From the NCBI GenBank assembly GCA_009823395.1, contig CM020505.1, forward strand, positions 1,032,629 through 1,096,628: 64,000 nt of DNA, in the 5' to 3' direction. The stretch comes from Thamnaconus septentrionalis (Eukaryota; Chordata; Actinopteri; Tetraodontiformes; Monacanthidae). Every line of letters starts with the position of its first letter. Position 1 is the first letter of the stretch. Shown here in pieces: positions 14,223 through 45,290 of the stretch. The position numbers and the translations under genes were made by a program. The notes beneath the pieces are model-generated. The model was not told the origin of the DNA. It did no database searches and saw only the letters and a program-made list of their open reading frames with translations.

Positions 14223-14883
14223 TTTCACTGCACTGTTGTGCATCAAAGGACAGGCTGCGTCAGAGCAAACACTGAGAGGAGCGCAGATCATTCAGTCTGA
14301 GGGTCTAAAGGGTTAAAACCCTCAATAGGTGGATGAATATGGGAAGATTGGATCATTCAAACGGTCATTTGGTGGGGGGAAAAGAAAAAAAGAAGTGTTG
14401 ACCCCACAGGACCGTTCCCATACCTGCCTGGGGATTCTGTTACCTCCTGTTACCACCTGGGCTGGCGGCTGTATCACAACAGCTCATGTGTGTGTGCGTG
14501 TGTGTGTTGCACGGCACAGAGAGCTGACTGTGAAGGCAGAGAACACGGCCCATTTATGTAACCTCTGCCTAATAGCTCACCTAGAGTCCTCCTGCCGCGT
14601 CAGTGTTGTGCGCGGCTGCAGCCGGTTCTCTCTGGACGGGGCCGGAGGAGAGAGAGGAAGCTGCTGTGTGTCTGCGAGGTTGCCAGCAACACCGTGCATC
14701 ACTCCAGCAGACCAACTTCAGCCTGTGAGCAGGGACCGCAGCTCCTTGCAGCGCTGAGCCATACCAATGTATTTCCTGCTGCCTTCCCAAGCTCGTTTTT
14801 TAAATTTGAATATGATTCTCAGGGCAAAAAGAAGAGAGAAAAAATATTATTGAGAGAGATTTTTTTTTGAAGTTTTCATTTTC
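14223..14883. other. non-coding, GC-richer stretch, no gene assigned
   Basis: The stretch around 14580-14760 is richer in CG dinucleotides than its surroundings and contains a 142-codon plus-strand open frame at 14329-14757. The frame has no domain I recognise and an ordinary random composition. It could be an untranslated first exon or promoter of a gene outside the window, but nothing here proves it. Confidence 0.35.
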
Positions 14884-15103
14884 AGAATAAAGTTGACATT
14901 TAGTGAATAAAATCAGAAAATCTGGAGATTAAAGTCGAAATTTAGTGATTAAAGTGGAAATTTCGAGAACAAAGTCAAAATTTCATGATTAAAGTGGAAA
15001 TTTGGAGGATAAAGTTGAAGTTCTGTGAATAAAATTGGAAATTTCAAGAGTAAAGTCAACATTTTGAGATTAAAGTCACTGTAAATAAAGTCGAAATGTC
15101 GAG
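14884..15103. repeat. degenerate approximately 20-bp minisatellite
   Basis: About eleven diverged copies of a unit like ATTAAAGTCGAAATTTCGAG stand head to tail. The phrases AATAAAGT, ATTAAAGTGGAAATTT and GATTAAAGTC recur at roughly 20-bp spacing. Copies have drifted, so the array is old. Confidence 0.8.
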
Positions 15104-15837
15104 ATTTCCTGTCAGGTCCCACCATAAATGCAGCCTCCAGAGGGCGCTTCTGGAGTGTCCTGGTCCTAATGAAAGAGTTGTTTCAGAACGGGCATCCCAT
15201 GAGAAAACATGTGTCAATATGCCAATAAATCTGAGACACGACTTGTCTAAATTGACAATAATGACATTTAACTTTGTTTGCTCCAGGAATTTCTGTGCCA
15301 TTCCAAGGTTGGCGTTTCATTAACAAAAAAAAGAAAGAAAAGAGCGCCTCCTACACTCCAATCACACATACAGTGTCTGAACATTATGAGACGTCTACGG
15401 ATATGTTTAGCAAGTGGGGTAGCACATATTTTAGGATGTTATTTCATGCGATACTGGGGGAGTTCCCTGCTGACGGCAGGCAAGGTAAAATGGTACCAGT
15501 GCTATTTTGTTATTATTGTCTTATGTTCTTCATCAAAAGTTTTATTTTTTCGTTCTGTTCTTCAATCCTGTGCTCTGGATGTTCTGCATCAGGAGTGTTT
15601 GATCTCCGTAAATATTCTCCCCTCAAGGCGCTTCGTTTCTTGGCCGGCGCACAACTTCAACAGTCTTCAGTGCTCCGTCTTGTTTTGTAAGTTAAAGAGG
15701 AACACAACACACGTAATTCACCACATACAACCTCGAGTCAAACCTCAGCACATCTCAGGAACCCTTGTCTGAAACATTTTCAAGTTATTTCAAACTCACC
15801 AAACAGAGCGATTTGTGCACGTGAATGGCCACATTTA
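15104..15837. other. non-coding, no gene assigned
   Basis: Two overlapping plus-strand open frames (15274-15690 and 15278-15772) lie here. Neither shows a recognisable domain, splice context or conserved composition, so I do not call a gene. A (TG)n tract at about 15838-15862 closes the stretch. Confidence 0.45.
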
Positions 15838-15867
<30 letters not shown>

Positions 15868-15871
<4 letters not shown>

Positions 15872-17491
15872 CCCCATCCTGGACACACAAGAGGACATCA
15901 AAGAGGCCTTTTACACCAGCCTGGACAACACCCTGTCAGCCATCCCAAAGGAAGACAAAATCATCCTTCTTGGTGACTTCAATGCCAGAGTCGGTCGGGA
16001 TTACAAAACATGGAATGGCATCATCAGTAAGGAGGGGTAGGAAATATCAACCCCAATGGTGTCCTCCTCCTGACCAAGTGTGCTGAACACAATCTCACCA
16101 TTACCAACACACTCTTCAGACAGAGAAACAAATTCAAAACATCCTGGATGCACTCGCGCTCCAAACATTGGCATCTGATTGACTATGCCATTGTCCGTGC
16201 CTGGGACAAGCATGATGTACACCTCACAAGGGCAATGAGTGGTACAGATGGGTGCTGGACTGACCATCGTCTCATCTGTTCAACTATGGCCATCAGACTG
16301 GTGCCAAAGAGAAGACTGAGGAAAAGACAAGCTGACCTACTTTAAACATCAGGAACCTCGAAAGACCTGAGTCACCTGAACTCCTCCAAGCTGTTCTACG
16401 CGACACCCTGCCACCAGAGTACCCTGACGATGTTGAGGCACACTGGAGCTCATTGAGAAACATCATAATGAGTGCTGGACAGAAAATCTTAGGCCTGAAA
16501 ACTAGACAACATCAGGACTGGTTTGATGAGAACGACCAGGAAATAGAGCAGCTAATCTCCAATAAGCGCCTGACCTTTATTGAATGGCAGAAGGACATCA
16601 CCTGCCAAGCTAAAAGGGAAGCTCACTCCAGAGCAAAGGCCGAGTGCGGGAACTCAAAAACAAATGGTGGACAGAAAAGGCCCATGAGATTCAACATTTA
16701 GCAGAAATGGGGGATACCAGGGGCTTCTTCAGTGCCACCAAAGCAATTTATGGACCTAGCTATCGTGGTGGAGCGTTTGCAAAGCTTCACAAGAGAGTTT
16801 TTGAAAACCCTGATCTCCTTGCAAGAACCAAGCTACTGGTATATAAAGCAGTCATCCTGCGAACGCTTTTATATGGAGCAGAGACTTGGACCACCTACAG
16901 CCGACATTTAAGAGCACTGGAATCCTACCACCAAAGGTGCTTACGTAAGATCCTGCACATTAGCTGGAAAGAGCGGCGGACAAAAATCACAGTATTACCA
17001 CCACCATCATGAAACACCAGCCATGATGGACAGGGCATGTAATTCGCATGCCTGACACACGCCTTCCAAAGCAGGTCTTTTATTCAGAGCTCTCTGCTGA
17101 CTAGCGTGCACCTGGAGGACAAAAAAAAGTACTATAAGTACAACATCAGAACCAACCTGAAGAAATTCCAAATTAACATCTCAAACTGGGAGGACCTAAC
17201 TGAACACAGAACTACATGGAGAAACAGTCTGCATACAGGTGCCACTGTACATGAGGACAATCTCCGACAGGCTGCCAAAATCAAGCGACAGCAAAGAAAG
17301 GAGAAAGTCAGCCCTAAACAGGCCCCCCCACACCCTACATCCAGCACCTCTTACCCATGCCCACACTGCAGGAAGGTTTGTGACTCCAGAATTGGTCTCT
17401 TCAGCAATCTGAAGATCCACAAAAAAGGTCACCCCTAGGAGGACCATCATACTCGACTCCGAGTGATCGCCCATGATGATGATGATGATGA
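15868..17491 (+). mobile_element. decayed non-LTR retrotransposon (LINE), internally deleted
   Basis: The 5' part (15868-16340) encodes an apurinic-type endonuclease domain with the motif ILLGDFNARVGRD, later LIDYAIVR and TDHRLICSTM. A frame break lies near 16037. The middle (16350-16760) encodes a charged linker ending in FFSATKAIYGPSYRG. The text then jumps to a segment near the end of a reverse transcriptase, with TKLLVYKAVILRTLLYGAET at about 16830. Most of the polymerase, including the catalytic YxDD box, is missing. The 3' part (17106-17436) carries a C-terminal zinc-finger motif CPHCRKVCDSRIGLFSNLKI, then a stop and an ATG-triplet tail at 17472-17490. Several stops and frameshifts show that it is dead. 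The clade is not certain from this sequence. Confidence 0.85.
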
Positions 17492-17544
17492 AGTGTGTGC
17501 GTGCCAAAAAGAGACAAACGTGAATTACATAAGTCAATCACATC

Positions 17545-17550
17545 TTTATT
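17545..17550 (-). terminator. leo1: candidate poly(A) signal of leo1
   Basis: TTTATT on the plus strand reads AATAAA on the minus strand, about 207 bp after the leo1 stop codon. This gives a short 3' UTR. The LINE tail begins within 60 bp beyond it. An alternative signal further downstream cannot be excluded. Confidence 0.6.
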
Positions 17551-17756
17551 TCTCACCTCTGCTGTACACAACATAAACAGGTGCACACAGTCACGCACGG
17601 ATCAATGCACATACACATCAGTGGATCAGTGCACATTTTTTTTAATCTTTTTTTTAAAAAACAAAAACAAACAAACTTACAAAACATGAATTAATATGCT
17701 TACATGCCATGTGGGCTGAGCACTAAAAAAACCGAGTGGGATGTAAGGAAGGTGAA

Positions 17757-28518
<10,762 letters not shown>

Positions 28519-28660
28519 TTCTCCAAAACTGTAGTAGAGTGTGACCCACAGGAAGTGATGCACCTGAAGGAGATTTTGTTTCCGGGACAACGCTGACGCA
28601 AGCACTAGTGTAGTGAGCGTTCCGAATCACAAGATGGCGGTATACACACAAGTTAACTTT
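28519..28660 (-). promoter_or_regulatory. leo1: leo1 5' UTR and proximal promoter region
   Basis: The stretch directly upstream of the leo1 start contains AAGATGGCGGT at 28631-28641 on the plus strand, which resembles the YY1 consensus AANATGGCGGC. A second ATGGCGGA overlaps the leo1 start codon. YY1 sites near the start are common in TATA-less housekeeping promoters. The transcription start itself is not visible. Confidence 0.45.
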
Positions 28661-28911
28661 ACTTACAGTAAACCCTGGAAGATTGAGTATTTTATTTCTA
28701 ATTTAAAAACAAAACATAAATTATGAGAATTATTTTAACATATTCAACAGCCAAAATGAAGCACCACCATATTCCTCCAACAGCTACTAATTATTTCCCC
28801 TCTTATCGTGCCACTGCTTTATAACGTGGGTGTGTAAGTAAAGTAGCAAATATTTCCACCTGTTCCATGTGATATGCGTAAAATTAAAATTGCACTAAAG
28901 TAACCAGAAAT

Positions 28912-28912
<1 letters not shown>

Positions 28913-28979
<67 letters not shown>
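28913..28979. repeat. (CA)33 microsatellite
   Basis: Uninterrupted (CA)n between the divergent leo1 and tmod genes. Confidence 0.97.
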
Positions 28980-28982
<3 letters not shown>

Positions 28983-29454
28983 GCTTTTAACAAAGTCATT
29001 GTTATTAGTTTGGTAATAATCTTGCCACAACCTGTCTATCCACATCTGTTTGGTCTCTGTGTGACATCCAAGGCATCTGCTTACACATTACGTGAGCTTC
29101 TGCAACTGCAACACACACCTTTACTGTTTGTGTATTTGTGCAGAGACCATAGGTGTCGAGTAGGAGGAGGTAGCAGCAAAACGTTAATTAACGTAGACTT
29201 CACTTTATATTTTTTGTGAAACGCTTCGACAAAACATTTTGTTTTCATATATAACTAATTTGACCCTCCGCCAATTGTTTGTAGTACAGTGTTCTTCAAC
29301 AGCAATCTTACATATGAATATTAAATCAGTAATCAACTCACTCTTTTATTGAAGTACCAGATAATTATCAGTAATAACTCATTTTATCAATACTTCTTTA
29401 ATTGAGTTTCATCTCATTCATGTTTCGTATCATAGGTTCATTTAGCAAAAAAGG

Positions 29455-29560
29455 GTGGGAACATACGTGCTATTGGTTCATATTTCACAAGCTGCCTGTC
29501 TATTGGTCAGGGCCAGATGTCACTCAAGTCATTTCCTGAGCGTCCCTTCCTGTGTTACCG
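29455..29560 (+). promoter_or_regulatory. probable tmod promoter with two CCAAT boxes
   Basis: CTATTGGTT (29470-29478) and CTATTGGTC (29500-29508) are two inverted CCAAT boxes, likely NF-Y sites, about 30 bp apart. A probable first exon follows within about 100 bp. No clear TATA box is seen. Confidence 0.45.
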
Positions 29561-29646
29561 CCCTTGTACTGACTGAGAGAAGACATCGCATTCATTGGGA
29601 CGTCCAACGATTTGGGAATTCAGTAGTTAGAACCCAGTAGCCTCTG
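29560..29646 (+). other. probable noncoding first exon of tmod
   Basis: The segment ends CCTCTG|GTAAGC, a strong donor. Joined to the acceptor at 33858-33859, the tropomodulin frame meets an in-frame TAG at 29628-29630 with no ATG in between. This fits a 5' UTR exon and supports translation starting at 33958. The 5' boundary is a guess. Confidence 0.5.
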
Positions 29647-30318
29647 GTAAGCAAGTTCAAATTGTTTCATAAATAAGTGTGTGTCAGTCCTACGCGTGTT
29701 CGAGCCGTATTGTTTTACGCATTGTTAATCAGTTATGTGCTTGTTGAGCTAAACGGCTAGCAACTTGGCAAACTGTAACGCGTGTTAGCTGCTACGTTTC
29801 ACCGAGCTGGTGCTGACCCGACTGCAGTAGAAAAAAAACATGATGGATCATCAACAGAGCACATCTCACACCAACTGTTTGGTCGAGCTTTACTCCCCTG
29901 CTACTTCTTTTACTTTGCGACCCCTTAGCTTAGCAGTCATTGTGACAGGCTAGTCGTTGCATGTCTGTAATAGTCATAAACATGACACCAACCAACGAGT
30001 GTGCTAACGGCGCTTTGCAACCTAATATCTCTGGAGAGAGACGGGAGAAACTCATTTGATCGGGACGGCAAAGTAGCTCTGTGAAAGAGCACGTTTTCCA
30101 CGCAGCGTCTGAACGCGCTAGTACGGTGTAATTAAAATTAAAATGAAATGCAAGAGTGAGCGATAAGCATTCTGATGGAGCATCTGTAACGCCGATGTTT
30201 ACTGCTTAGTAGCGTTCATGTGTCGCTAATTGTACGTGAGCAAGAGTCTCGGGATGACTAATTTAATTTCAGCTGCCCAACCCTGCAAGCCAGACAGTGG
30301 CGTTAACAAATAGGAGAT

Positions 30319-30379
<61 letters not shown>

Positions 30380-33300
30380 CTGAGACAGAACTATCGTTGT
30401 TTCAGGAACGCACTTGTGTTGCGGGCTATGGAAAGGGTGTGGTTTTGAACAGCAACCTACGGTACTTTAAATAGGGACAAGGTCACTGATGACATAGTAG
30501 TCATTCTAGCGCTAATCTACGCGTAATGTGTGTGTGTGTGTGTGTGTTTACAAAGGCATTTTGACGAGCAGGACTCAGAAGTGAGTGAAGGGTGTGGTCC
30601 AGGTCGTAAAGAGCGCACGTATGTTTTCAACTCCTTGAAGTCATCCTTACTTTAGGCTGTAGGGCACACAGAACAAGTACGGGTGCTTGTGTGCCGTGTG
30701 TGCTGACACTGGCATTTCAAGCTGATACTGTCCACTGTAGTGAACACCCATTTGCAGTGGAGCACTGCAGATAAACAGAGTCCCTGATATATTTGTTTAA
30801 CCTGCAAACTGTGAAACCAGAGAGGTCCTGGTGTCAGCAGTGACTGGCTGCAGCATTACTACGCATTTTGTTATTTTGCGTCCAGGCCTTGTTAGGAAGG
30901 CAGGGCACCCATTAAATTATAGTTACTATTACTATTTCATAACAGTGGAGTGTGTGGTTGACAGTGCAGTCCTTCCAAAAGTTGGAGTTCACTTTCACAA
31001 ATAAAAAAAGTTACACATTTTCACGTTTTTGCAGCACAGTTTCTATTGAGTAGATGAAATCAGTTAAATGAATATACCATACATAGTGTTTTGGTGATGT
31101 CACAGAGCTTTTTAAATACATAGAGGAGAGGTGTATAACAACAGGGCGGTGAGAGACCAAGAGAATAAAAGTGTCGGGGAGTACAGTGCGTGGGAGGAGG
31201 AGACTCAGACTTTAGTCCCATGTGTAGGGAAGCTAGGTCACTCTAACTATACGCTTTATGTGGGTGTGCTCTTTAATAATATAGTAACTATCCAGGCTTC
31301 CTGTTCGTGTCCCAGCTGCAAGTTACTATTCCTTCAACTTCAGTGCGTGAGATCTGAGAAAAGGTAGCCAGACGACATGGATGCTTTACTCAATACATCA
31401 GACCTGTGGAGAAAAGCTCAGTTAAAATTGGTTAGCGAGCAAGTAATGTTATTAGATATCCTAAATGACATCTGAAGAGTGAAATCCTCTAAATTGATGT
31501 CATTTATGTCTTTTATGTGTAATAGTTTTTTTTAAAATTAAGTTTCCCAAGTGGAAACATTACTTGGGGGGGGAACCATGATCCAAATGGCTTCTAACCG
31601 CAGATATTTTAGCTTGCTGTCAACCATCAAAGTGTTGGTCATGTAGTTTGACCTGAGGCTCGGCATGCGCCGTCCTGACTGACATGTTTATGTGCTTAAC
31701 GGTAGCCCAGGTTAGGTGCACAGGGTCAGCGTAAGAAAGTGTAACCCGAGTGCATAATACAGACAGGTTCGCCTTCTTATTGGCTCTCAGCCATCTGTTG
31801 TCGTCCTCAAGGATTAGCAGGGAGGAGCAGGAGAAAGGAATCAATCAGATTGGACTAATGCATCCTCTCAGTGTCTGCAGCAGCCTCAGCCCACCCACCC
31901 ATCAGCACCATTATCCCTGCCTGCACTCTGCACATGTTGCTACTCGCCAGTCTGTAAACAACGCAAATGGAAGCCGCTGCCCGGCATTATGAACACGCTA
32001 AATTTATGTCACTAAGGTGTTTAGTTAATATGGAAGCGGCCGCCGTTTTGAGCCGATTTTGCCATAAGAGCATTAGCCTGAGTTTGCGTACAATATGTGT
32101 GTGACTTAATGCTTAACTCTGCGGGTGGTAGGTAGTGGGCTCCTCTGATTTTTACAAATCCTGGCCTGACATGGAATCTCATCATCGCCTCCGTCACATG
32201 TGAGTGCCGTGGCTAACATGACCTCAATTAGGATCAAAGATGTCGTAAATATAATTTCTCATTATGAAGAAGAGGTCTTTGCCAGTGATGTAACTGGCTG
32301 TTTGGGAGCTGTGTGAATAGACGAAGCCGAGATGCCTTAAAGAGAAAGCCTTAATAATGTTCAAATCCAGCCAACTGTAAAAAAGAGGAACTATTAAAAA
32401 CACGCAGAGCAGCTCCACCCTGTTGTGACTTCAATTTCTTTCAACTATGACAAATGAGCAAAACACCCTCTTTTTAAAGTGTTGTGAGCAAGTCCTTCTA
32501 ATGGTAGAGTGTAAATTTGATCTTAGTGCTCGGTTCCCAGATGATGGCTTTGGGAATGCACCACAAACAGATGTTTTCAGACCCACTTTGTTGTGTAGTT
32601 TTGTTTTATTTTAAATCTTTCGTCCCAAAAAATCTGTTTCACACTGATACACTGCCAGTCTCCCTTCCCTCCTTGCACCATGGACCTCTGATCTCTAAGC
32701 TTGGCTCGATGTGATGATAACCTCTTCTAACAGTACACAAAACACCTCTCTGATGACCTATGACCTGTCTCTCCGATGTCTCTCATTCTGTTTGCCTTCT
32801 TGGGATCGAGCTACTGCGCACCAGAAGATTAAGTTCAGATTATTATTGAGGCCATTAGTTGATTGAAGCCATCATTGCTGACATTTCAGTGTGGCCTCTG
32901 TTGGCCTTTCGAAATTTCCCTGCAGTGAATCTCATTATTGGTCCAGAGCCGGGTGTGTGTAGATGAAGCAGTAGAAATAGACAGAGTTGTCATGTGGATT
33001 TTCAAAAGGCACTCGATTGTCACAATCATGAATGGAATTCCTCTGCACTAGAGAAGTCTCCCTGGCAGTTCGGGTCGGGGGGTGGGGGGAGAGGGGGACA
33101 GAGGGCTTGAAGAATTCTTGGCTAGACCAAAGTTTAGAATATAATATTTTTGTAGTCCCCTGGAAACAGGATTTTTAAATAATAGTAATCATTCATTTGG
33201 GACAGTAAAATGTTTGTGTGTGTAGTTGAAAATGTGTGCTGCTTGTGTTGCCTGATTAGGATTGAGGCCATGTGTGGAGTCCTGCAGGGATTCTGGATAA

Positions 33301-33554
33301 CATGAGGTCATTTTGTTTTGGGACTGTGGCGTGGGAGCCGGAACTGAAGGCCGCGGCTTCCCATTGAATTTGACGGGATGCAACTCCACTCTGTGACTCC
33401 TCCACTCTTTGACTCATGCGTGTTGTATTATATGTGTGCTGCATGATTGCAACACTTGTTTTCAGCCCAGCTGTGGCCAAACATCATCTGACAGGGTTGG
33501 AATAAACATTGTTTGCTCTCACTCTCTAGCTTGTTGTTTAAATTGCATTAAAAA
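29647..33554. other. tmod intron 1
   Basis: Large first intron. It holds (TG)n tracts at 30323-30378 and 30527-30547 and a G-rich patch at about 33067-33100. I see no exon or gene in it. Confidence 0.5.
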
Positions 33555-33817
33555 TACACAACCAGTCAAACATTTGGACGCACCTTCTCATGCAAATTTC
33601 TACACTGCGGATAGATACTGAAGACATGAAATATATGAGCAAGATGTATGTAATTTATCAGCAAAGAAAAGCACATTTAATTACTCTAAATATGCTTTTT
33701 ATGAAAGGTGGCTATTTTGAAGAATTTAATGCGTTTGAGTTATTTGACACCTTTATTTTTTCCTACATAATTCCATGTGTGTTCATACGTAGTTTTGATG
33801 CCTTCAGTGAGAATTAG
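33555..33817. mobile_element. truncated Tc1-type MITE next to a tmod splice acceptor
   Basis: It starts ACAACCAGTCAAACATTTGG and shares internal phrases with the element at 26221-26582, including GAAGACAT(C/G)AAATATATGA and AGTTTTGATGCC. The right terminal repeat is missing. It ends about 40 nt before the acceptor of the first tmod coding exon. Confidence 0.7.
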
Positions 33818-33957
33818 TTAGTAGTTTGGTTACATGTGTCTTTGTCCGTTTGCCTTTAGGTAGCACCCCCCCCTCCCCGTCTGCAGCAGTGAACCCCAGT
33901 GGAAAGAGTCACGCCATCGTGTGCGGTTCCTCTGTTGCCCAGCGCGCTGTCAACACC

Positions 33958-43044
<9,087 letters not shown>

Positions 43045-45290
43045 GGAGGGAGCCCAGCCAGACTCGCCGCCAATTTTATTGTCTCATCTCATCATGTGGA
43101 ATAATTTCAGCCGATGCCCTGCTCTCATCTCACTGTGTGGAAACTCTAGTCTTGTGCCAAACTGCGGTGCAAGGCGCACCCAACCAGAACATACAGCAGA
43201 GCAGAAGGGAAATAACTGGAGTTTGCCCTGTCCTGCGCACAGGTTTATACTTACGTTGATTATTATTATTACTATGTGTTTTACTGAAGGTGACTGTATG
43301 ATTAGTTTTAGACATTTCATGTCAGCTGCTCCTTTGTTTGAGCCTTCACATTATCTTGCCCAGTCTTTGTACTTGCTTCTTTCCTTTTTATACTGTCGGC
43401 GTTTCAGAACATGATTTTTACTAAGCTACACAGCAAAGTGTGTTGTTAGAGCGATGACGAAAACCTGCCAAGACAAACGGCTTCTGAGTCTTACGCTACC
43501 GAGTGAACTTCCCGTCACATTTTGATTTTCATTTTGCCATTACGACATTGAAAATTATTCACACGCTGGTTATTAACTGGTCACGCCTACTCCCCCAACC
43601 CCACGACTGTAAAAGAAAGTCAAACATGACTTTGAATTCTCTAAGTTTGCCTTTTGGCTCTTTCCGGCACCACTGCACCCTGTTTCAGAGGCTTAGAACC
43701 AGTGGACAGATGCGTCCAGCAGCACCAAGCAGGTTCAATTTGGCAGGCAGTCAGACAGCGTTGGAAGTGTGGTTCAGGAAAGTAATCTCGGTTAAACTTC
43801 CTGTGGGGGGAAAAAACTCAAAAAGCAATTGAACACGGCTAAATCAAACAAAACGTGTTCAAAATAAATAAGGAAATAAAAGCTGTGCACTCTGGGAAAA
43901 ACACACAAAGGTTTGCAGGCGTTGATTATTGGAGATTCCTGTGAGAAGCTGTGTTGACAGTGTGTTGCATAGTTATGTTTGTCATGACTCCATGCTGTTG
44001 TCAACCAGAGAACACATTCTGGTTTATGCCATTATAATAATACTAATGTCTACAACAAGATTTCTGTTGCTTTATAGCACATTGCCATCTCCAACTATAA
44101 TTCACATTATTATTCACATTCTGATCATATGGTTTTATGTTGTTTCCCTCAACAGGAAATTATAACAGTTGTTTGTGAAAGGAAGAGCTTGATGGCCACT
44201 TTCAATTATAAAAAAAAAAGAAAGAAAATTGGGATAAATACTGTACTCCTGTTTTGGATGTCTTGTTCCACGTGCTGGCTGTTTGCTGCCGCTTCACCAT
44301 GCCAAAGACTAACAGATAGGAAGCTGGGAGTATTTTAACGGTAGAGGTTTTGGGGTGTGTGGTCATCTTGGGAAGGTGTTTCTGTGGCTCAGCAGGCAGC
44401 AGGCAGATGCCTCTACTGCTCTACTGCACTGAGTCGTGCTCTCTGTTGTGTGGACCAGTTCAAAACGAACTGCGCTGCAAGTCTTTGGGTTAGAGTCAGA
44501 AGAGAAGGGCTTGGCACGCGGGCGGTGAGGAAATGCTCAGGTTGCAACCGATTGTGAAATGTTCTTGTGCGAACAACTCTCCCTGAACGCAAAACAAGTA
44601 TTGAGTGTAAATTTTAACGTCGACTGTCGTCCAAGACATTTTCTCGCTTATTTCGCAGTTTGCTGTGTGACAACATTCTGTGTTTTCTGCAAGCTTTAGA
44701 TTTTAGCTGCTCACTAACCATGTTGAAAAGGGTGTAACAAGACTAAATCAGGGCTGGTTTAAAAACCTTTGTTTTTTACTGGACCAATATTCTGGCATGA
44801 GGTCATCCCTCGTCAGCATCATGTTTCTGTCAACCAAAAATGTTTTTTCATCTAACAGCCTCACATTCCTTGGACAAGAGCTGAAGAGCGCGCTCCAACG
44901 CTCTGGAGTTCTTGCATCTGTGTGCAGCCGCGATGGCGTCGGCCGGTTATTTTTGTTTTTTGTGTTTCTGTACTATGTGGGTGGACAGTCGGATGAAGTG
45001 TAAAACTGCTCCTTTGCTTGGTCTTGTTCTGAATACCCTGTGATTCATTATACTGTATGGATGTGGATTGTAAAATGCCATCTCAGAATGCACGCACGCA
45101 CGCACGCACACACAGACTCTAGCACACAGTTTGTGTGCCACACATTCCCTCGACATGATTTATTTTGTACCTTGAATCTAAACCCAGGTGTATACGCAAC
45201 ATTAGGAATATGTATTATTGTGAAACCACGCAACTGGTTAAAGGCACTGCTGAATATAAAATGTCTTCAATAAATGTTTTTACATACTGT
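43045..45290 (+). other. tmod3: tmod 3' UTR (inferred)
   Basis: From the stop codon to just beyond the AATAAA at 45269-45274. There is no other gene in the interval. It contains an (ACGC)n run at about 45091-45110. Confidence 0.5.
45269..45274 (+). terminator. tmod3: candidate poly(A) signal of tmod
   Basis: CTTCAATAAATGTTTT contains AATAAA and is followed by T-rich sequence, 2.2 kb after the stop. Earlier AATAAA copies such as the one near 43867 could be used for shorter transcripts. Confidence 0.5.

Noticed and set aside
15274..15772. Two overlapping plus-strand open frames of 138 and 164 codons
   Set aside because: No recognisable domain, both frames open by chance in a moderately AT-rich stretch, and no splice-site pattern to support an exon.
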